Notes: generated from the sequence alone by a model not told the origin. Shown: positions 18,328 to 30,133, counted from the first letter of the stretch. The stretch is DNA of 64,000 bases from Acidocella sp. KAb 2-4 (GCF_020567705.1 NZ_JAJDJU010000014.1:1-64000); one strand, 5' to 3'. Made by a program: numbers and translations.

Positions 18328-19446
18328 ATGCCCAAGCGTGATTTTACCATGCCTGTGGCTGAGCTGGCGCAAATGCTGGCCCGGCAGGCTGAGGCAGTGT
18401 GCCGGCATTATCTGTCGGCTGGCCGGCGCCAGGGCCACTATTGGCTGGTGGGAGATGTTCATAACACGCCGGGGCGGTCCTTATTTGTGCGGCTGAGTGG
18501 CGGCGGCACGGGCAAGGGCGCCGCCGGGCGTTGGCAGGACGCCGCCGAGGGCACGCATGGCGATTTGCTGGATTTGATCCGGGAAAACTGCGGCCTGACG
18601 GATTTCCGCGACGTAGCCGAGGAGGCGCGGCGGTTTCTCGGGCTGGCTGGCAGCGACAGCGCTCCAGCCGCTGTCAGCATTGATCCCGCACCAAATAATA
18701 CAGACGATACTGATGCTATGGCAGCACAGGTTCAACGCTCTGCCCGGCGTCTGTTCGCCAAGGCTCAATCGCTGCCTGGAACGCTTGGCGAAACCTATTT
18801 GCGTCGTCGCGGTATTACCTCGGTGGCGGTTGCTGATATCGACTCTGGTGCGCTGCGCTTTCACCCACGCTGCTTCTATCGTGCGACACCTGACGCGATG
18901 CCGGAAGCCTGGCCCGCGTTGATTGCGGCGGTGACCGATCTTGATGGCATGATCACCGGTGTGCACCGCACCTGGCTCGATCCTGGCGGCTTTGATCGCA
19001 TTCGGCTGGGCAAGGCACCGCTTGAGACACCACGGCGTGCAATGGGCCATCTGCTCGGCCATGCCGTCCGGTTCGGTCTGGCGAATGGTCTTGATGTGCT
19101 CGTCGCCGGGGAGGGCATCGAGACCATGCTGTCGCTGCGCTGCGTGATGCCCAACATGCCGATGGCAGCCGCACTCTCGGCCGGGCATTTGGCTGCCCTG
19201 CTGCTGCCTACCGGGCTGCGGCGGCTCTACATTGCCCGCGATGCTGATTCCGCGGGCGAGCGCGCCTTGGCGGGCTTGACCGAACGCGCCTATGCCGCCG
19301 GAATCGAGGCGATCACCCTCTCGCCATCCCTTGGCGATTTCAACGATGATCTCCGCGCGCTTGGTCTCGCTGAACTACGGGCAAAGTTGCGGGTGCAACT
19401 GACGCCGCAGGATGTCGCGCGCTTCATGAAGCCAGCTGAGATTTGA
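18328..19446 (+). CDS. Toprim-domain, primase-like protein (DUF7146 type)
   Basis: A 372-residue protein resembling plasmid and phage primase-type proteins. An N-terminal part (about 1-110) is followed by a Toprim domain near 245-360. The expected glutamate is in VAGEGIETML and the D-x-D pair in YIARDADSAGERA, which would bind the divalent metals used for primer synthesis or strand cleavage. The N-terminus lacks an obvious CHC2 zinc finger. GGAGGAG lies just before the ATG at 18328; an upstream ATG at 18307 precedes this site and was rejected. It may help replicate the element after transfer. Confidence 0.82.
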   Translation: MPKRDFTMPVAELAQMLARQAEAVCRHYLSAGRRQGHYWLVGDVHNTPGRSLFVRLSGGGTGKGAAGRWQDAAEGTHGDLLDLIRENCGLTDFRDVAEEARRFLGLAGSDSAPAAVSIDPAPNNTDDTDAMAAQVQRSARRLFAKAQSLPGTLGETYLRRRGITSVAVADIDSGALRFHPRCFYRATPDAMPEAWPALIAAVTDLDGMITGVHRTWLDPGGFDRIRLGKAPLETPRRAMGHLLGHAVRFGLANGLDVLVAGEGIETMLSLRCVMPNMPMAAALSAGHLAALLLPTGLRRLYIARDADSAGERALAGLTERAYAAGIEAITLSPSLGDFNDDLRALGLAELRAKLRVQLTPQDVARFMKPAEI

Positions 19447-19555
19447 CGCGGTGGAAGCGCTGATTGCTGCTCTATGACGCCGGTAGAGTTACCGCAGGCA
19501 GGTATGCCTATGTTGCCGGGGGCCGCGCCGGCGGCCTTCCGAGAGGGCGCTCTGT
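19447..19555 (+). other. Intergenic stretch before the nested palindrome
   Basis: This has no gene. It contains a compact hairpin GGCCGC/GCGGCC with a GCCG loop (19521-19536) that may end the Toprim transcript or belong to the larger leader that follows. Confidence 0.35.
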
Positions 19556-19780
19556 GCCGTGGGCGGCGGCGGCCCGCAATGGCGGCGGGGCCGCTATTTT
19601 CCGCCGCCCCGGGGAACGGTCAGCAACACTGATCATACCGAGTGACGCCGGGGCTTTGCATCGCGAAGCAAAATAGCGGCCCCGCCGCCATCCTCCGCTT
19701 ACGCTCCGGCCTCACCGGTGCGGGCCGCCGCCGCCCACGGCTGGGATCGCCATGGAAGGCCGCGATGGGCGCGGGCTTCC
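19556..19780 (+). promoter_or_regulatory. Leader D1: nested long palindrome before DUF2493 gene
   Basis: The outer arms are 19556-19578 and 19719-19741 (23 of 23 paired). The inner arms are 19579-19600 and 19670-19691 (22 of 22 paired). The two 5' arms are contiguous while the 3' arms are separated by a 27-base bulge, so a single stem of 45 pairs can form. A second hairpin (19754-19780: GGAAG, mismatch, CCGCG paired with CGCGG, mismatch, CTTCC) ends just before the ribosome binding site. A related structure precedes the DUF736 gene. It may be a regulatory RNA leader or a mobile palindromic element. Confidence 0.65.
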
Positions 19781-19798
19781 GGCAAACAGGAGCACCCC

Positions 19799-20737
19799 AT
19801 GACCCGCGACTTTGACGATACCGGCTATGAGCCACCGCATGCCGCTTCATCCACCGCGCATATTCTCAACGAACTCCAGCTTTATGGCTACCATCCTGGC
19901 CAGGACGAGCCCGACCCGCGGCCATTGCCCGAAGCGCCGCTGATCGCGGGCGCCGTTGCGGATATATTTGATGCCTTCGCAGCCACCCTGTCCGACACGC
20001 GGCTGGAGCCTGATCTCGAGGAACTGCTCTGGGCCACGGTCAATTTGTTCCACCGCGCCGTTGGGCGGATCGAGCGGGCGCTTGACGATAATGAGCAGGC
20101 GCAAAAACGCAGCCAGAAGGAGCAGGATGGCTCCGAGATACGTTCCGTCGAGCTGGAACGTCTCACGGCCGAGGGGCAGACACTGCTGGAACGGCGCGAC
20201 TGCCTGGAATTCTTTCGTGACCAGGCCGCCGAGCAGTTTGAGCGCCAAACACGTTCAGCCTGGCGCCCGCGCTCAGGCTCGATGGTCAATCACCGCGCGT
20301 TGACCGCCGCACTCATCGACAGCCGTGACTTCATCGCCGCCAAGCGCCGGGCCGAGACCGAGCCGCTGCTGCCCTCCGGTCCGAAAATCGCCTTCACCGG
20401 CGGGATGGAGTGCAACGACCACAGGCTGATCTGGGACAAGCTCGACAAAGTGCATGCCAAGCACCCGGATATGGTGTTGCTGCATGGCGGCAGTCCGAAG
20501 GGGGCCGAGCGTATCGCCGCCGCCTGGGCCGATGCCCGCAAGGTGACGCAGATTGCCTATCGCCCCGACTGGTCACGGCATGCCAAGGCGGCGCCGTTCA
20601 AGCGCAATGATGCGCTGCTGGATGCCCTGCCAATCGGCGTTATGGTGTTTCCTGGCACCGGCATTCAGGAAAACCTCGCCGAGAAGGCCAAAAAACTCGG
20701 CATTCCGGTGTGGAGCTTTGGGAATGGGGGCGCATAG
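19799..20737 (+). CDS. DUF2493 (SLOG-superfamily, YspA-like) protein
   Basis: A 312-residue protein. Residues about 195-305 form a DUF2493 domain: KIAFTGGMECNDH at its first strand, then LHGGSPKGAERIAAAWA, a nucleotide-binding loop of the SLOG/Rossmann type, and VMVFPGTG. The N-terminal half is helical and charged. SLOG proteins bind nucleotides or ADP-ribose derivatives; the ligand here is unknown. CAGGAG precedes the ATG at 19799, and a longer frame from 19718 runs through the leader stem and was rejected. DUF2493 genes are frequent in ICE maintenance blocks. Confidence 0.83.
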   Translation: MTRDFDDTGYEPPHAASSTAHILNELQLYGYHPGQDEPDPRPLPEAPLIAGAVADIFDAFAATLSDTRLEPDLEELLWATVNLFHRAVGRIERALDDNEQAQKRSQKEQDGSEIRSVELERLTAEGQTLLERRDCLEFFRDQAAEQFERQTRSAWRPRSGSMVNHRALTAALIDSRDFIAAKRRAETEPLLPSGPKIAFTGGMECNDHRLIWDKLDKVHAKHPDMVLLHGGSPKGAERIAAAWADARKVTQIAYRPDWSRHAKAAPFKRNDALLDALPIGVMVFPGTGIQENLAEKAKKLGIPVWSFGNGGA

Positions 20738-20776
20738 CCCTCACAATGCCGATCCGCCGCATTAAACGATAGCACC

Positions 20777-21013
20777 TCATCCCACGGGGCAGCATCCGCT
20801 ACCCTGCCCGCCATCGATTTGGATTGGTGGGCAGGGGATGCTGCCGAAGGAGCAGAACACGCAGCAATGCCCGGGCTTGGGCCGTAACAGGGCGTTGCAT
20901 CCTTTGCACTCGTAAAAATACTGGCAGGCATCGGTCGGCATTGTTTCGGTCGCCTGAAAGCCGCAATGCGGGCAGGTGATGGTTGATTCCAGGATCACAG
21001 ATACCTCACGCAT
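20777..21013 (-). CDS. GDCCVxC-domain small protein
   Basis: A 78-residue cysteine-rich protein. Motifs are CPHC (14-17), CKGC (36-39) and GHCCVFC (48-54) followed by PCPPIQ. The family is named for GDCCVxC and often has selenocysteine in place of a cysteine; here the D is H49 and all positions are normal cysteines. It overlaps merT by 8 bases, so it is the second gene of the mercury operon. It probably binds Hg(II) or a similar soft metal in the cytoplasm; this role is inferred from context. Confidence 0.82.
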   Translation of the reverse strand: MREVSVILESTITCPHCGFQATETMPTDACQYFYECKGCNALLRPKPGHCCVFCSFGSIPCPPIQIDGGQGSGCCPVG

Positions 21014-21383
21014 AGAGATAGCCGATAACCAGCAGCACCAGCCCGGCGATGAGGCTGATGATCGTCATGCCACGGACCATGGGCTTGGCGCACACAGCGC
21101 CGGTTGCGCAAGCGCCAGCGGGCTGGCGCCGCCACAGCAACCCTGCACCCGCCGTAAGGCACAATGCTGTCATGGCCAGTAGCAGCGGCCGGTGCGGCGC
21201 GGCGAACAGCGCGATGCCGGATAGCCATGCCGAGCTGAGACCCGCCGTTGCCAGCAGGAATGGCAGGCCGCAACAGGAGGCCACGCCGAACGCGGCGCCC
21301 AGGCCGCTCAAGGTCAGGAGCGTCGCACCTGTGTCTCGAATGGGACGACTGGTTGGGTTTGGTTCGGTTGGGATTGGCGGCAT
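21006..21383 (-). CDS. merT: MerT mercuric ion transporter
   Basis: A 125-residue inner-membrane protein with three membrane segments. The Hg(II)-binding vicinal pair C37-C38 lies in the first segment (VASCCGLPFLL). A second cysteine pair, C92 and C98, lies in the loop (ACATGAVC), as in MerT. AAGGAG precedes the ATG at 21383. It is divergent from merR with a MerR-type promoter between. No merA reductase or merP is seen, so imported mercury is not obviously reduced by products encoded here. Confidence 0.88.
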   Translation of the reverse strand: MPPIPTEPNPTSRPIRDTGATLLTLSGLGAAFGVASCCGLPFLLATAGLSSAWLSGIALFAAPHRPLLLAMTALCLTAGAGLLWRRQPAGACATGAVCAKPMVRGMTIISLIAGLVLLVIGYLYA

Positions 21384-21414
21384 TTTATGATCTCCTTGCG
21401 GTAGGCGTCATCGG

Positions 21415-21445
21415 CTCGTAGCATCTGTAGTTGCTACAGACTCAA
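21415..21445 (-). promoter_or_regulatory. MerR-type promoter/operator for merT
   Basis: On the minus strand, -35 TTGAGT (21440-21445) and -10 TACGAG (21415-21420) are separated by 19 bases, the overlong spacer typical of MerR-activated promoters. The spacer holds a perfect dyad TCTGTAG-TTG-CTACAGA (21424-21440). Bound MerR with Hg(II) would untwist it and start merT transcription. Confidence 0.75.
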
Positions 21446-21465
21446 GCACTGAATTAAGGTGGCCG

Positions 21466-21897
21466 ATGAACCGAGATGCCATGAACCGAGATGCCATGAG
21501 CCGGGATGACATGCCGATCGGAGATTTCTCACGCCGCACGGGCTGCGCGATCGAGACCATCCGGTTTTATGAAAAGATCGGCATTTTGCCGAAGCCGCGC
21601 CGGCGGGGCCGGTATCGTCTCTACGAAGCAACCGATATTGGGCGGCTGGTTTTTGTGCGGCGGGCGCGCGAGCTTGGTTTTACGCTTGATGAGGTGCGGG
21701 CACTGCTGCATCTGGCAGGCGCCGGGGCGCAGGCGTGCGGTGAAGTGCGAGACCTTGCCAGCGCGCATTTGCAGGATGTGCGCAGGCGTGTCGCCGATCT
21801 GCGGGCCATGGAACGCGTTTTGACCGAGGCCGTGCAGCGTTGCGATGCCGGAGGTGAGGCGGCTTGCCCGCTGATAGAGACGCTGTCGGCGGCTTGA
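21466..21897 (+). CDS. merR: MerR-family mercury-responsive regulator
   Basis: A regulator of 128-143 residues, depending on the start. It has the winged-helix CAIETIRFYEKIGILP and a dimer coiled coil. Hg-binding cysteines are C91, C126 and C134; the 35-residue spacing between the first two matches MerR of Tn501 (C82, C117). The N-terminus is a tandem repeat of a 5-residue unit (MNRDA, MNRDA, MSRDD, then MPIGD), giving four in-frame ATGs. The true start is therefore uncertain; the last one would give the standard MerR length. It is divergent from merT. Confidence 0.88.
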   Translation: MNRDAMNRDAMSRDDMPIGDFSRRTGCAIETIRFYEKIGILPKPRRRGRYRLYEATDIGRLVFVRRARELGFTLDEVRALLHLAGAGAQACGEVRDLASAHLQDVRRRVADLRAMERVLTEAVQRCDAGGEAACPLIETLSAA

Positions 21898-22300
21898 ACA
21901 CTGAGCCGCCCGGCGACACTGGGCGGGGATTTATCGAGGGCCTTTAACTCCACTTTGTTCGGCGGAATGGGAGCAGAAAAGGTGACGACCGTCGGCGGCA
22001 TCGCCGCGGTTTGGCGCAGGCGGTGCGTGAACCGGGGCAGGGTAGTTGGCCGAGATTGTTCCCCCCACGTTGGAGCATGTTGGCACTCACCCGTGTTTAG
22101 CTTTGACACATCATGTGATGAAGACGGTGGCGTTGTGGCTGGTGCCGATTTCGGCAGGACGAGCATGCATGTCTGTGAAACAAGTCCAGTTATTTCACTA
22201 TTGTTGTTACCGATTGCTCGCAGGTCCGGGTTTGCCGTTTATCTCCAGGCCTGTTGGTCGCCGCACCACGCGGCCTCTCAGTGGCTGATCTGACCGAAGG
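21898..22300. other. Gene-free stretch after merR
   Basis: About 400 bases with open frames on both strands but none with a recognisable family, ribosome binding site or neighbour logic. It may contain decayed sequence. No terminator with a T run is seen after merR. Confidence 0.4.
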
Positions 22301-22480
22301 ACGATCGCCTTCCTGCAATGGCGGCGGCGGGCTTTTTTCCCCGACAGCTAAAGCTGTCTCCTCGCGGGCGCTGCGCTTCAAAAAAGCCCGCCGCCGCCAT
22401 CCTACGCTGACGCTACGGCCGCATGCGGTGCAGGCCGATCGTGCCCCCGGTCAATTGATCGCCATCGAGGCTGCGATGGT
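22301..22480 (+). promoter_or_regulatory. Leader D2: nested long palindrome before DUF736 gene
   Basis: The inner arms 22318-22338 and 22380-22400 pair perfectly over 21 bases. The outer arms 22301-22317 and 22429-22442 pair as CCTGCA/TGCAGG and ACGATCG/CGATCGT around a small internal loop. The 28-base 3' bulge (22401-22428) closely matches the bulge of leader D1. A small hairpin GACAGC/GCTGTC (22343-22358) fills the loop. The downstream hairpin CCATCG/CGATGG and the CGCGGGCT...AAACAG tail also match D1, up to the ribosome binding site. Confidence 0.65.
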
Positions 22481-22510
22481 CGCGGGCTCGAAACAGCAAG
22501 GAGAATTGAC

Positions 22511-22834
22511 GTGGCTACCATCGGAACCTTTAAGAAAGTCGGCAATGAATTCCACGGTGAAATCGTAACCTTGAGCGTACAGACGAAGAATGTGCGCATC
22601 GTGCCGGAAGCCAACCGTACAAGTGATAACGCCCCCAGCCATCGTATATACGTTTCAAAAGCTGATCTCGGTGCTGGCTGGTCCAAACGCTCCGCTGAGG
22701 GGCGGGATTATATCTCGGTCAAGCTGGATGATCCGAGCTTCAGCGCGCCGATTTACGCCAACCTGTTCGGCGATGAAGGCAGCGACGGGTACACCCTCAT
22801 CTGGTCCCGCAGCCGTAAACAAAATGGGGAGTAA
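22511..22834 (+). CDS. DUF736 family protein
   Basis: A 107-residue protein of the DUF736 family, small and mainly beta-structured, very frequent on alphaproteobacterial plasmids. It begins MATIGTFKKVGNEFHGEIVTLS, and the core contains RIVPEANRTSDNAPSHRIY and GAGWSKRSAEGRDYISVKLDDPSF. Function is unknown. The start is GTG at 22511, with AGGAG 7 bases upstream. It is preceded by the nested palindrome leader. Confidence 0.88.
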   Translation: MATIGTFKKVGNEFHGEIVTLSVQTKNVRIVPEANRTSDNAPSHRIYVSKADLGAGWSKRSAEGRDYISVKLDDPSFSAPIYANLFGDEGSDGYTLIWSRSRKQNGE

Positions 22835-22845
22835 GCACCACAACG

Positions 22846-22874
22846 ACCCCCGCCCGGCGATGCCGGGCGGGGGT
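22846..22874 (+). terminator. Strong GC hairpin after the DUF736 gene
   Basis: A perfect 13-bp stem (ACCCCCGCCCGGC and its complement) with a 3-base loop lies 12 bases after the stop. No T run follows, so termination could be factor-assisted. Confidence 0.6.
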
Positions 22875-23197
22875 GTGTTATAAACTTGACGGGAGCTTTT
22901 GGGAAATGTCGATATCAGCTAGCAAAAAGTCCAGGCACGGAGCACGCAGCTTTTTGAAAAAAGCTGCACCAAAAACTTTTTGAATTGTCAGAGTAGACAG
23001 GCCATACTGGAACTCCTCATCCGAGATGACTTACAAATATTGACGCTCAGTATCGGTCACAAATAATTCAGTCATTCGTAATGACTCCGAAAATGGCTGC
23101 TATACTGCGAAAATCGGCCATTCCGCAGCTACCATCGACGTTTCCGATAATAAGCAGGATGGGCCGATTCCAGACGGACTGCATTAGGACAGGCAGC
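22875..23197. other. Gene-free stretch between maintenance block and met genes
   Basis: This holds a hairpin GCAGCTTTTT/AAAAAGCTGC (22946-22967) inside an A/T-rich segment. From memory it resembles dispersed palindromes of Acetobacteraceae genomes. A 47-codon open stretch on the plus strand (roughly 23044-23187) has no start codon and matches nothing I know. It may mark the boundary where the metabolic cargo was joined. Confidence 0.4.
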
Positions 23198-23229
23198 GGC
23201 TAAAACCAGACAGTGCTTTTAGCCTTTTT
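23198..23229 (+). terminator. Terminator facing the met genes
   Basis: GGCTAAAA (23198-23205) pairs with TTTTAGCC (23217-23224), followed by TTTTT. On the plus strand this is a good rho-independent terminator that would insulate the met genes from upstream transcription. Confidence 0.6.
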
Positions 23230-23248
23230 CCGACGATGAACCCCGCGC

Positions 23249-24176
<928 letters not shown>

Positions 24177-24180
<4 letters not shown>

Positions 24181-26468
24181 GCCGCTGCCGCGCGCAAGGC
24201 GCGTGCCGCGCTGACCAGATTGGCGAGCGCCGGGATCACCTCGTTCCACTGCCGGGTTTTCAGGCCGCAATCGGGATTCACCCATAGCCGCTCTGCGGGA
24301 ATACGCGCCGCCGCCTTTTGCATCAGCGCTATGATATGCGCCTGATCGGGGATGTTGGGCGAGTGGATGTCGTAAACGCCGGGGCCGATCTGGTTGGGGT
24401 AGTTGAAGTCATCGAACACGTCGAGCAGTTCCATGTCCGAACGCGAGGTCTCGATGGTGATCACATCCGCGTCCATATTAGCAATTTCGGCGATGATGTC
24501 GTTGAACTCGGAATAGCACATATGGGTGTGGATCTGGGTTTCATCCCTGACGCCATTGGCGGTGATGCGGAATGAGTCCACCGCCCAGTCCAGATAATCC
24601 TGCCACTGGGATTTGCGCAGCGGCAGCCCTTCGCGCAGCGCCGCTTCGTCAATCTGGATGATGCGCACGCCAGCCTTTTCCAGATCCAACACTTCCTCGC
24701 GGATCGCGAGCGCCAGCTGATAGCAGGAGACGGAACGCGGCTGATCATCACGCACGAAGGACCAGTTGAGGATGGTCACCGGACCGGTGAGCATGCCCTT
24801 CACAGGCTTGTCAGTGAGCGAAGCGGCGTAGCTGATCCATTCGACCGTCATCGCTTTCGGGCGGCTGATGTCGCCGAAGAGAATTGGCGGCTTCACGCAG
24901 CGCGAGCCATAAGACTGCACCCAGCCGGACTGGCTGAACGCGTAGCCCTCAAGCTGCTCGCCGAAATACTCAACCATGTCGTTGCGCTCGGCCTCGCCAT
25001 GCACCAGCACGTCCAGCCCCAGCGCCTCCTGTTCGCGCACGCTGTGCTCGATTTCAGCACGCATGGCCTGGGTGTAGGCGGTCTCATCAATGGTGCCGGC
25101 CTTGAACGCGCTGCGCGCCAGGCGGATTTCCTTGGTCTGCGGGAACGAGCCGATGGTCGTGGTGGGGTAGATCGGCAGATGCAGAAGGGTGGCCTGCTTT
25201 GCCGCGCGCACCGCGAACGGGCTCTGGCGGCGCCCAAGCTCAGCGGTGATCGCGGCCACCGCGGCTTTCACGGCCGGGCTATTCACCCGCGCTGAAGCAC
25301 GTCGCGCGGCAACGGCGGCGCGGTTGGCGGCAAGCTCAGGCGATACAGCGTCACGTCCCTGGGCCAGCGCGGTGGCCAGCACGCTGATCTCGCCAAGTTT
25401 CTGCACGGCGAAGGCCAGCCAGGAGCGGATCTGGGCATCCAGTTTGTGCTCACTTTCCAGGTCAACCGGCACATGCAGCAGCGAGCACGAGGGCGCCAGC
25501 CACAGCCGCTCACCGAGCGTTTTCGCTACAGGCTCCAGCCAGTCCAGCGTGGCCTCCAGATCGGTCTTCCAGATGTTGCGGCCGTTGACCACGCCCAGCG
25601 AAATGACGCGCTCAGCCGGGCTGGCCTGGATCAAGGCTTTGACCTCATCGCGGGCATTGATGGCATCGAGATGCACGCCCTGCACTGGCAACGCGGCCGC
25701 CAGCGGGAGGTTATCCTGTAACTGGCCGAAATACATGGCCAGCAGCAGTTTCACCGCGCCGATATCGAGGCTCTGGTAAGCGGCGCGGAAAGCGTTCTGC
25801 CAGGTGGCATCCAGCTCGGTGACTAGGATGGGTTCATCAATCTGCACCCATTCAGCGCCCGCCGCGCCAAGGGTAGCCAGCAGCTCAGCGTAGACTGGCA
25901 GCAGGCGAGGGAGCAGCGCGAGTTTGTCTGAGCCATCCTTGGCCTTGCCCAGCGCCAGATAGGTCACCGGACCGATGATCACGGGCTTGGCCTTCACGCC
26001 TTGGGCCTTGGCCTCGGCGAGTTGGGCCAGCAGGCGGGAGGCGTCGAGCTTGAATTGCGTTCCGGTTTCGAACTCGGGAACGATGTAATGGTAATTGGTG
26101 TCAAACCACTTGGTCATCTCGCCCGCCGCCACGCCACCGCAGCAGGCATGGTCATCGGTCCCGGCCGCCGAGCGGCCGCGCGCCACGCGGAAGTAATTGT
26201 CCAGCGCATCACCGTGGAAACCGCGCACGCGCGCGGGCAGGTTGCCCAGGGTGAAGCTCATGTCGAGAATCTGGTCGTAGAAGGCAAAATCACCCACGGG
26301 CACCAGGTCCAGCGCGGCTTGGTCCTGCCAATGCTTTGCGCGCAGCTCAGCGCCGGCGCGCAGCAAATCTTCGCGCGAGGATTGCCCCTTCCAGTAGGAT
26401 TCAAGCGCGAATTTGAGTTCACGTTTGGCGCCGATGCGCGGGAAACCGAGATTATGGGTCGTGACCAT
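24177..26468 (-). CDS. metE: MetE, cobalamin-independent methionine synthase
   Basis: A 763-residue enzyme, full length, which moves the methyl group of methyl-tetrahydropteroyl-triglutamate to homocysteine, making methionine without vitamin B12. The N-terminal barrel starts [11 protein letters not shown]. The catalytic C-terminal barrel keeps the zinc ligands H649 and C651 (HTHMC), E673 (ITIETSRS) and C734 (NPDCGLKTR). It is the first gene of a metE-metF operon and divergent from metR, whose likely operator lies between them. As cargo it could free the host from B12 dependence. Confidence 0.96.
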
Positions 26469-26557
26469 GGGCGTTCACCTGAAAAATGAGGAGCGAAGGA
26501 GGCGGCTTCTTATCTGGTTGAGTTCATGAATAAAAATGGTATAAATTCATAAATCGA

Positions 26558-26570
26558 TGAAATTCATTCA
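26558..26570. promoter_or_regulatory. MetR box
   Basis: TGAAATTCATTCA matches the MetR consensus TGAA-N5-TTCA exactly. It lies between metE and metR, 88 bases before the metE start and 16 before the preferred metR start. A further TTCATGAA (26523-26530) nearby could be a second half-site region. MetR with homocysteine would activate metE from here. Confidence 0.75.
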
Positions 26571-26585
26571 CATATGGAGCTGCGC

Positions 26586-27500
26586 ATGGCGATCCTCGAA
26601 CGCATCCACCTGGCCATTATCCGCGAGGTTGAGCGCCAGGGCTCGCTGACGGCGGCAGCCGCGCAGCTCAACCTGACCCAGTCGGCGCTCTCTCATGCCA
26701 TCGCCAAGCTGGAAGACCAGATCGGGGTAAAAATCTGGCGGCGCGAAGGGCGCAGCCTGCAGCCGACCCAGCCCGGCGAGTTTCTGCTAGCGGCTGCCAA
26801 CCGCCTGCTGCCGCAATTTGCCCATGCCGAGGAGCGCCTGCGGCAATTCGCCAAAGGGGAGCGGGGTACGCTGCGCATCGGCATGGAGTGTCACCCCTGT
26901 TATCAATGGCTGCTCAAAATCGTGGCGCCGTATCTGGATAACTGGCCGAAGGTGAAGGTGGATGTGCGGCAGAAATTTCAGTTCGGCGGCATCGGCGCGC
27001 TGTTTGGCTACGAGATCGACATGCTGGTCACGCCCGATCCGCTCCATAAACCGGGCCTGCGCTTCACGCCGGTGTTTGATTACGAGCAGGTTCTGGTAGT
27101 CGGACCAGAGCATCCGCTGCGCGACGCCGATTTTGTGTTGCCGCACCAGCTAGCCGAAGAAACGCTGATTACCTATCCAGTCCCGGCCGACCGGCTGGAC
27201 ATCTACACCCAGTTTCTTACCCCCGCCGGAATCAGCCCCCGGCAGCATAAACCGATTGAGACCACCGACATCATGCTGCTGATGGTGGCGCATGGCCGCG
27301 GCGTGGCCGCCCTGCCGCGCTGGCTGGTGGAGGAAAATGCCGCGAAGTTCAACGTCAGCCCCGTCCGCCTGGGGCGCGATGGCGTTGCCAAGCAGATTTT
27401 CTTAGGGCTGCGCGAGGCAGATGCGGACATCGACTATATCCGCGCCTTCATTGAGCTGGCGTCCACCCGCCGCGCAGAAGCGACCCCGCAGCCGATCTGA
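26586..27500 (+). CDS. metR: MetR, LysR-type activator of methionine synthesis
   Basis: A 304-residue LysR regulator. The N-terminal helix-turn-helix reads VERQGSLTAAAAQLNLTQSALSHAIAKLE, typical of MetR, and the effector domain contains GMECHPCYQWL, a MetR-like segment around the homocysteine pocket. The start at 26586 follows GGAG; an ATG at 26574 lies 3 bases after the operator and is less likely. It is divergent from metE, and its stop is 8 bases from the convergent thiC stop. Confidence 0.92.
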   Translation: MAILERIHLAIIREVERQGSLTAAAAQLNLTQSALSHAIAKLEDQIGVKIWRREGRSLQPTQPGEFLLAAANRLLPQFAHAEERLRQFAKGERGTLRIGMECHPCYQWLLKIVAPYLDNWPKVKVDVRQKFQFGGIGALFGYEIDMLVTPDPLHKPGLRFTPVFDYEQVLVVGPEHPLRDADFVLPHQLAEETLITYPVPADRLDIYTQFLTPAGISPRQHKPIETTDIMLLMVAHGRGVAALPRWLVEENAAKFNVSPVRLGRDGVAKQIFLGLREADADIDYIRAFIELASTRRAEATPQPI

Positions 27501-27508
27501 GATAAACG

Positions 27509-29530
<2,022 letters not shown>

Positions 29531-29698
29531 CTACGTTATGGCGGAGCTGTCAATGCGGCCCGTCGAGTTCATCGAATGGCCGCGTCGGAGCAGACCATGA
29601 ACATCCAGAAACGGTGAGTATGGGCGCAATGACGCCGGAAGTGGCCGTTGGAAACAGAATGGTGGCTTTTGACGACTTCTTGCCGGCCATGATTATGC

Positions 29699-30130
29699 TC
29701 AGGGCAAGCGGGCAAACGGATCATGCACTGGCACGCCCAGCGGCTCAAAATGCCGCAGGTTGCGGGTCAGGATGGTCAGTCCGTGGTGCTGGGCGGTGGC
29801 GGCGATGATGATGTCGGCGAAGCCGGGCGCATAACCCTGGCCTCGGGAGCGGTCGGATAGACTGCCGGCGAGGCGGGCAGTGGCAAGGTCGAAGGGGAAG
29901 ATGCGGGCCGCGTAGAGGTGCAGCACGGTCTCCAGCCAAGCGGTTAGGTCACGGGCTTTGCGGGTTGCCCCCTCACGCTTGGCCTTGGCGATCCCATCCT
30001 CAATCTCGGCGATGGTGACGGTGGAGAGAAATAATTCAGCCGAGTGGGCGTCCATCCAGGCGGCCAACTCGGGCAGGGGAACGCGCGAAGGTGCGCGCGC
30101 CGAGATGACATTGGTATCGACGAGATACAA
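29699..30130 (-). CDS. vapC: VapC-type toxin (second module)
   Basis: A 143-residue PIN-domain ribonuclease. Acidic catalytic residues are D5 (LVDTNVIS), E in IAEIEDG, and D in FADIIIAATA, with the terminal N/D position in LTRNLRHF. The start is TTG at 30130, three bases after the antitoxin stop. Sequence is unlike the VapC at 17460, so it is an independent module rather than a duplication. Confidence 0.87.
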   Translation of the reverse strand: MYLVDTNVISARAPSRVPLPELAAWMDAHSAELFLSTVTIAEIEDGIAKAKREGATRKARDLTAWLETVLHLYAARIFPFDLATARLAGSLSDRSRGQGYAPGFADIIIAATAQHHGLTILTRNLRHFEPLGVPVHDPFARLP

Positions 30131-30133
30131 GGA

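Noticed and set aside
21955-22293. Open frame of 112 codons after merR
   Set aside because: No ribosome binding site, family signature or neighbour logic; the composition is compatible with non-coding or decayed DNA.
23044-23187. Open stretch of about 47 codons before the metF region
   Set aside because: It lacks a start codon and resembles no family I know; listed only as gene-free sequence.
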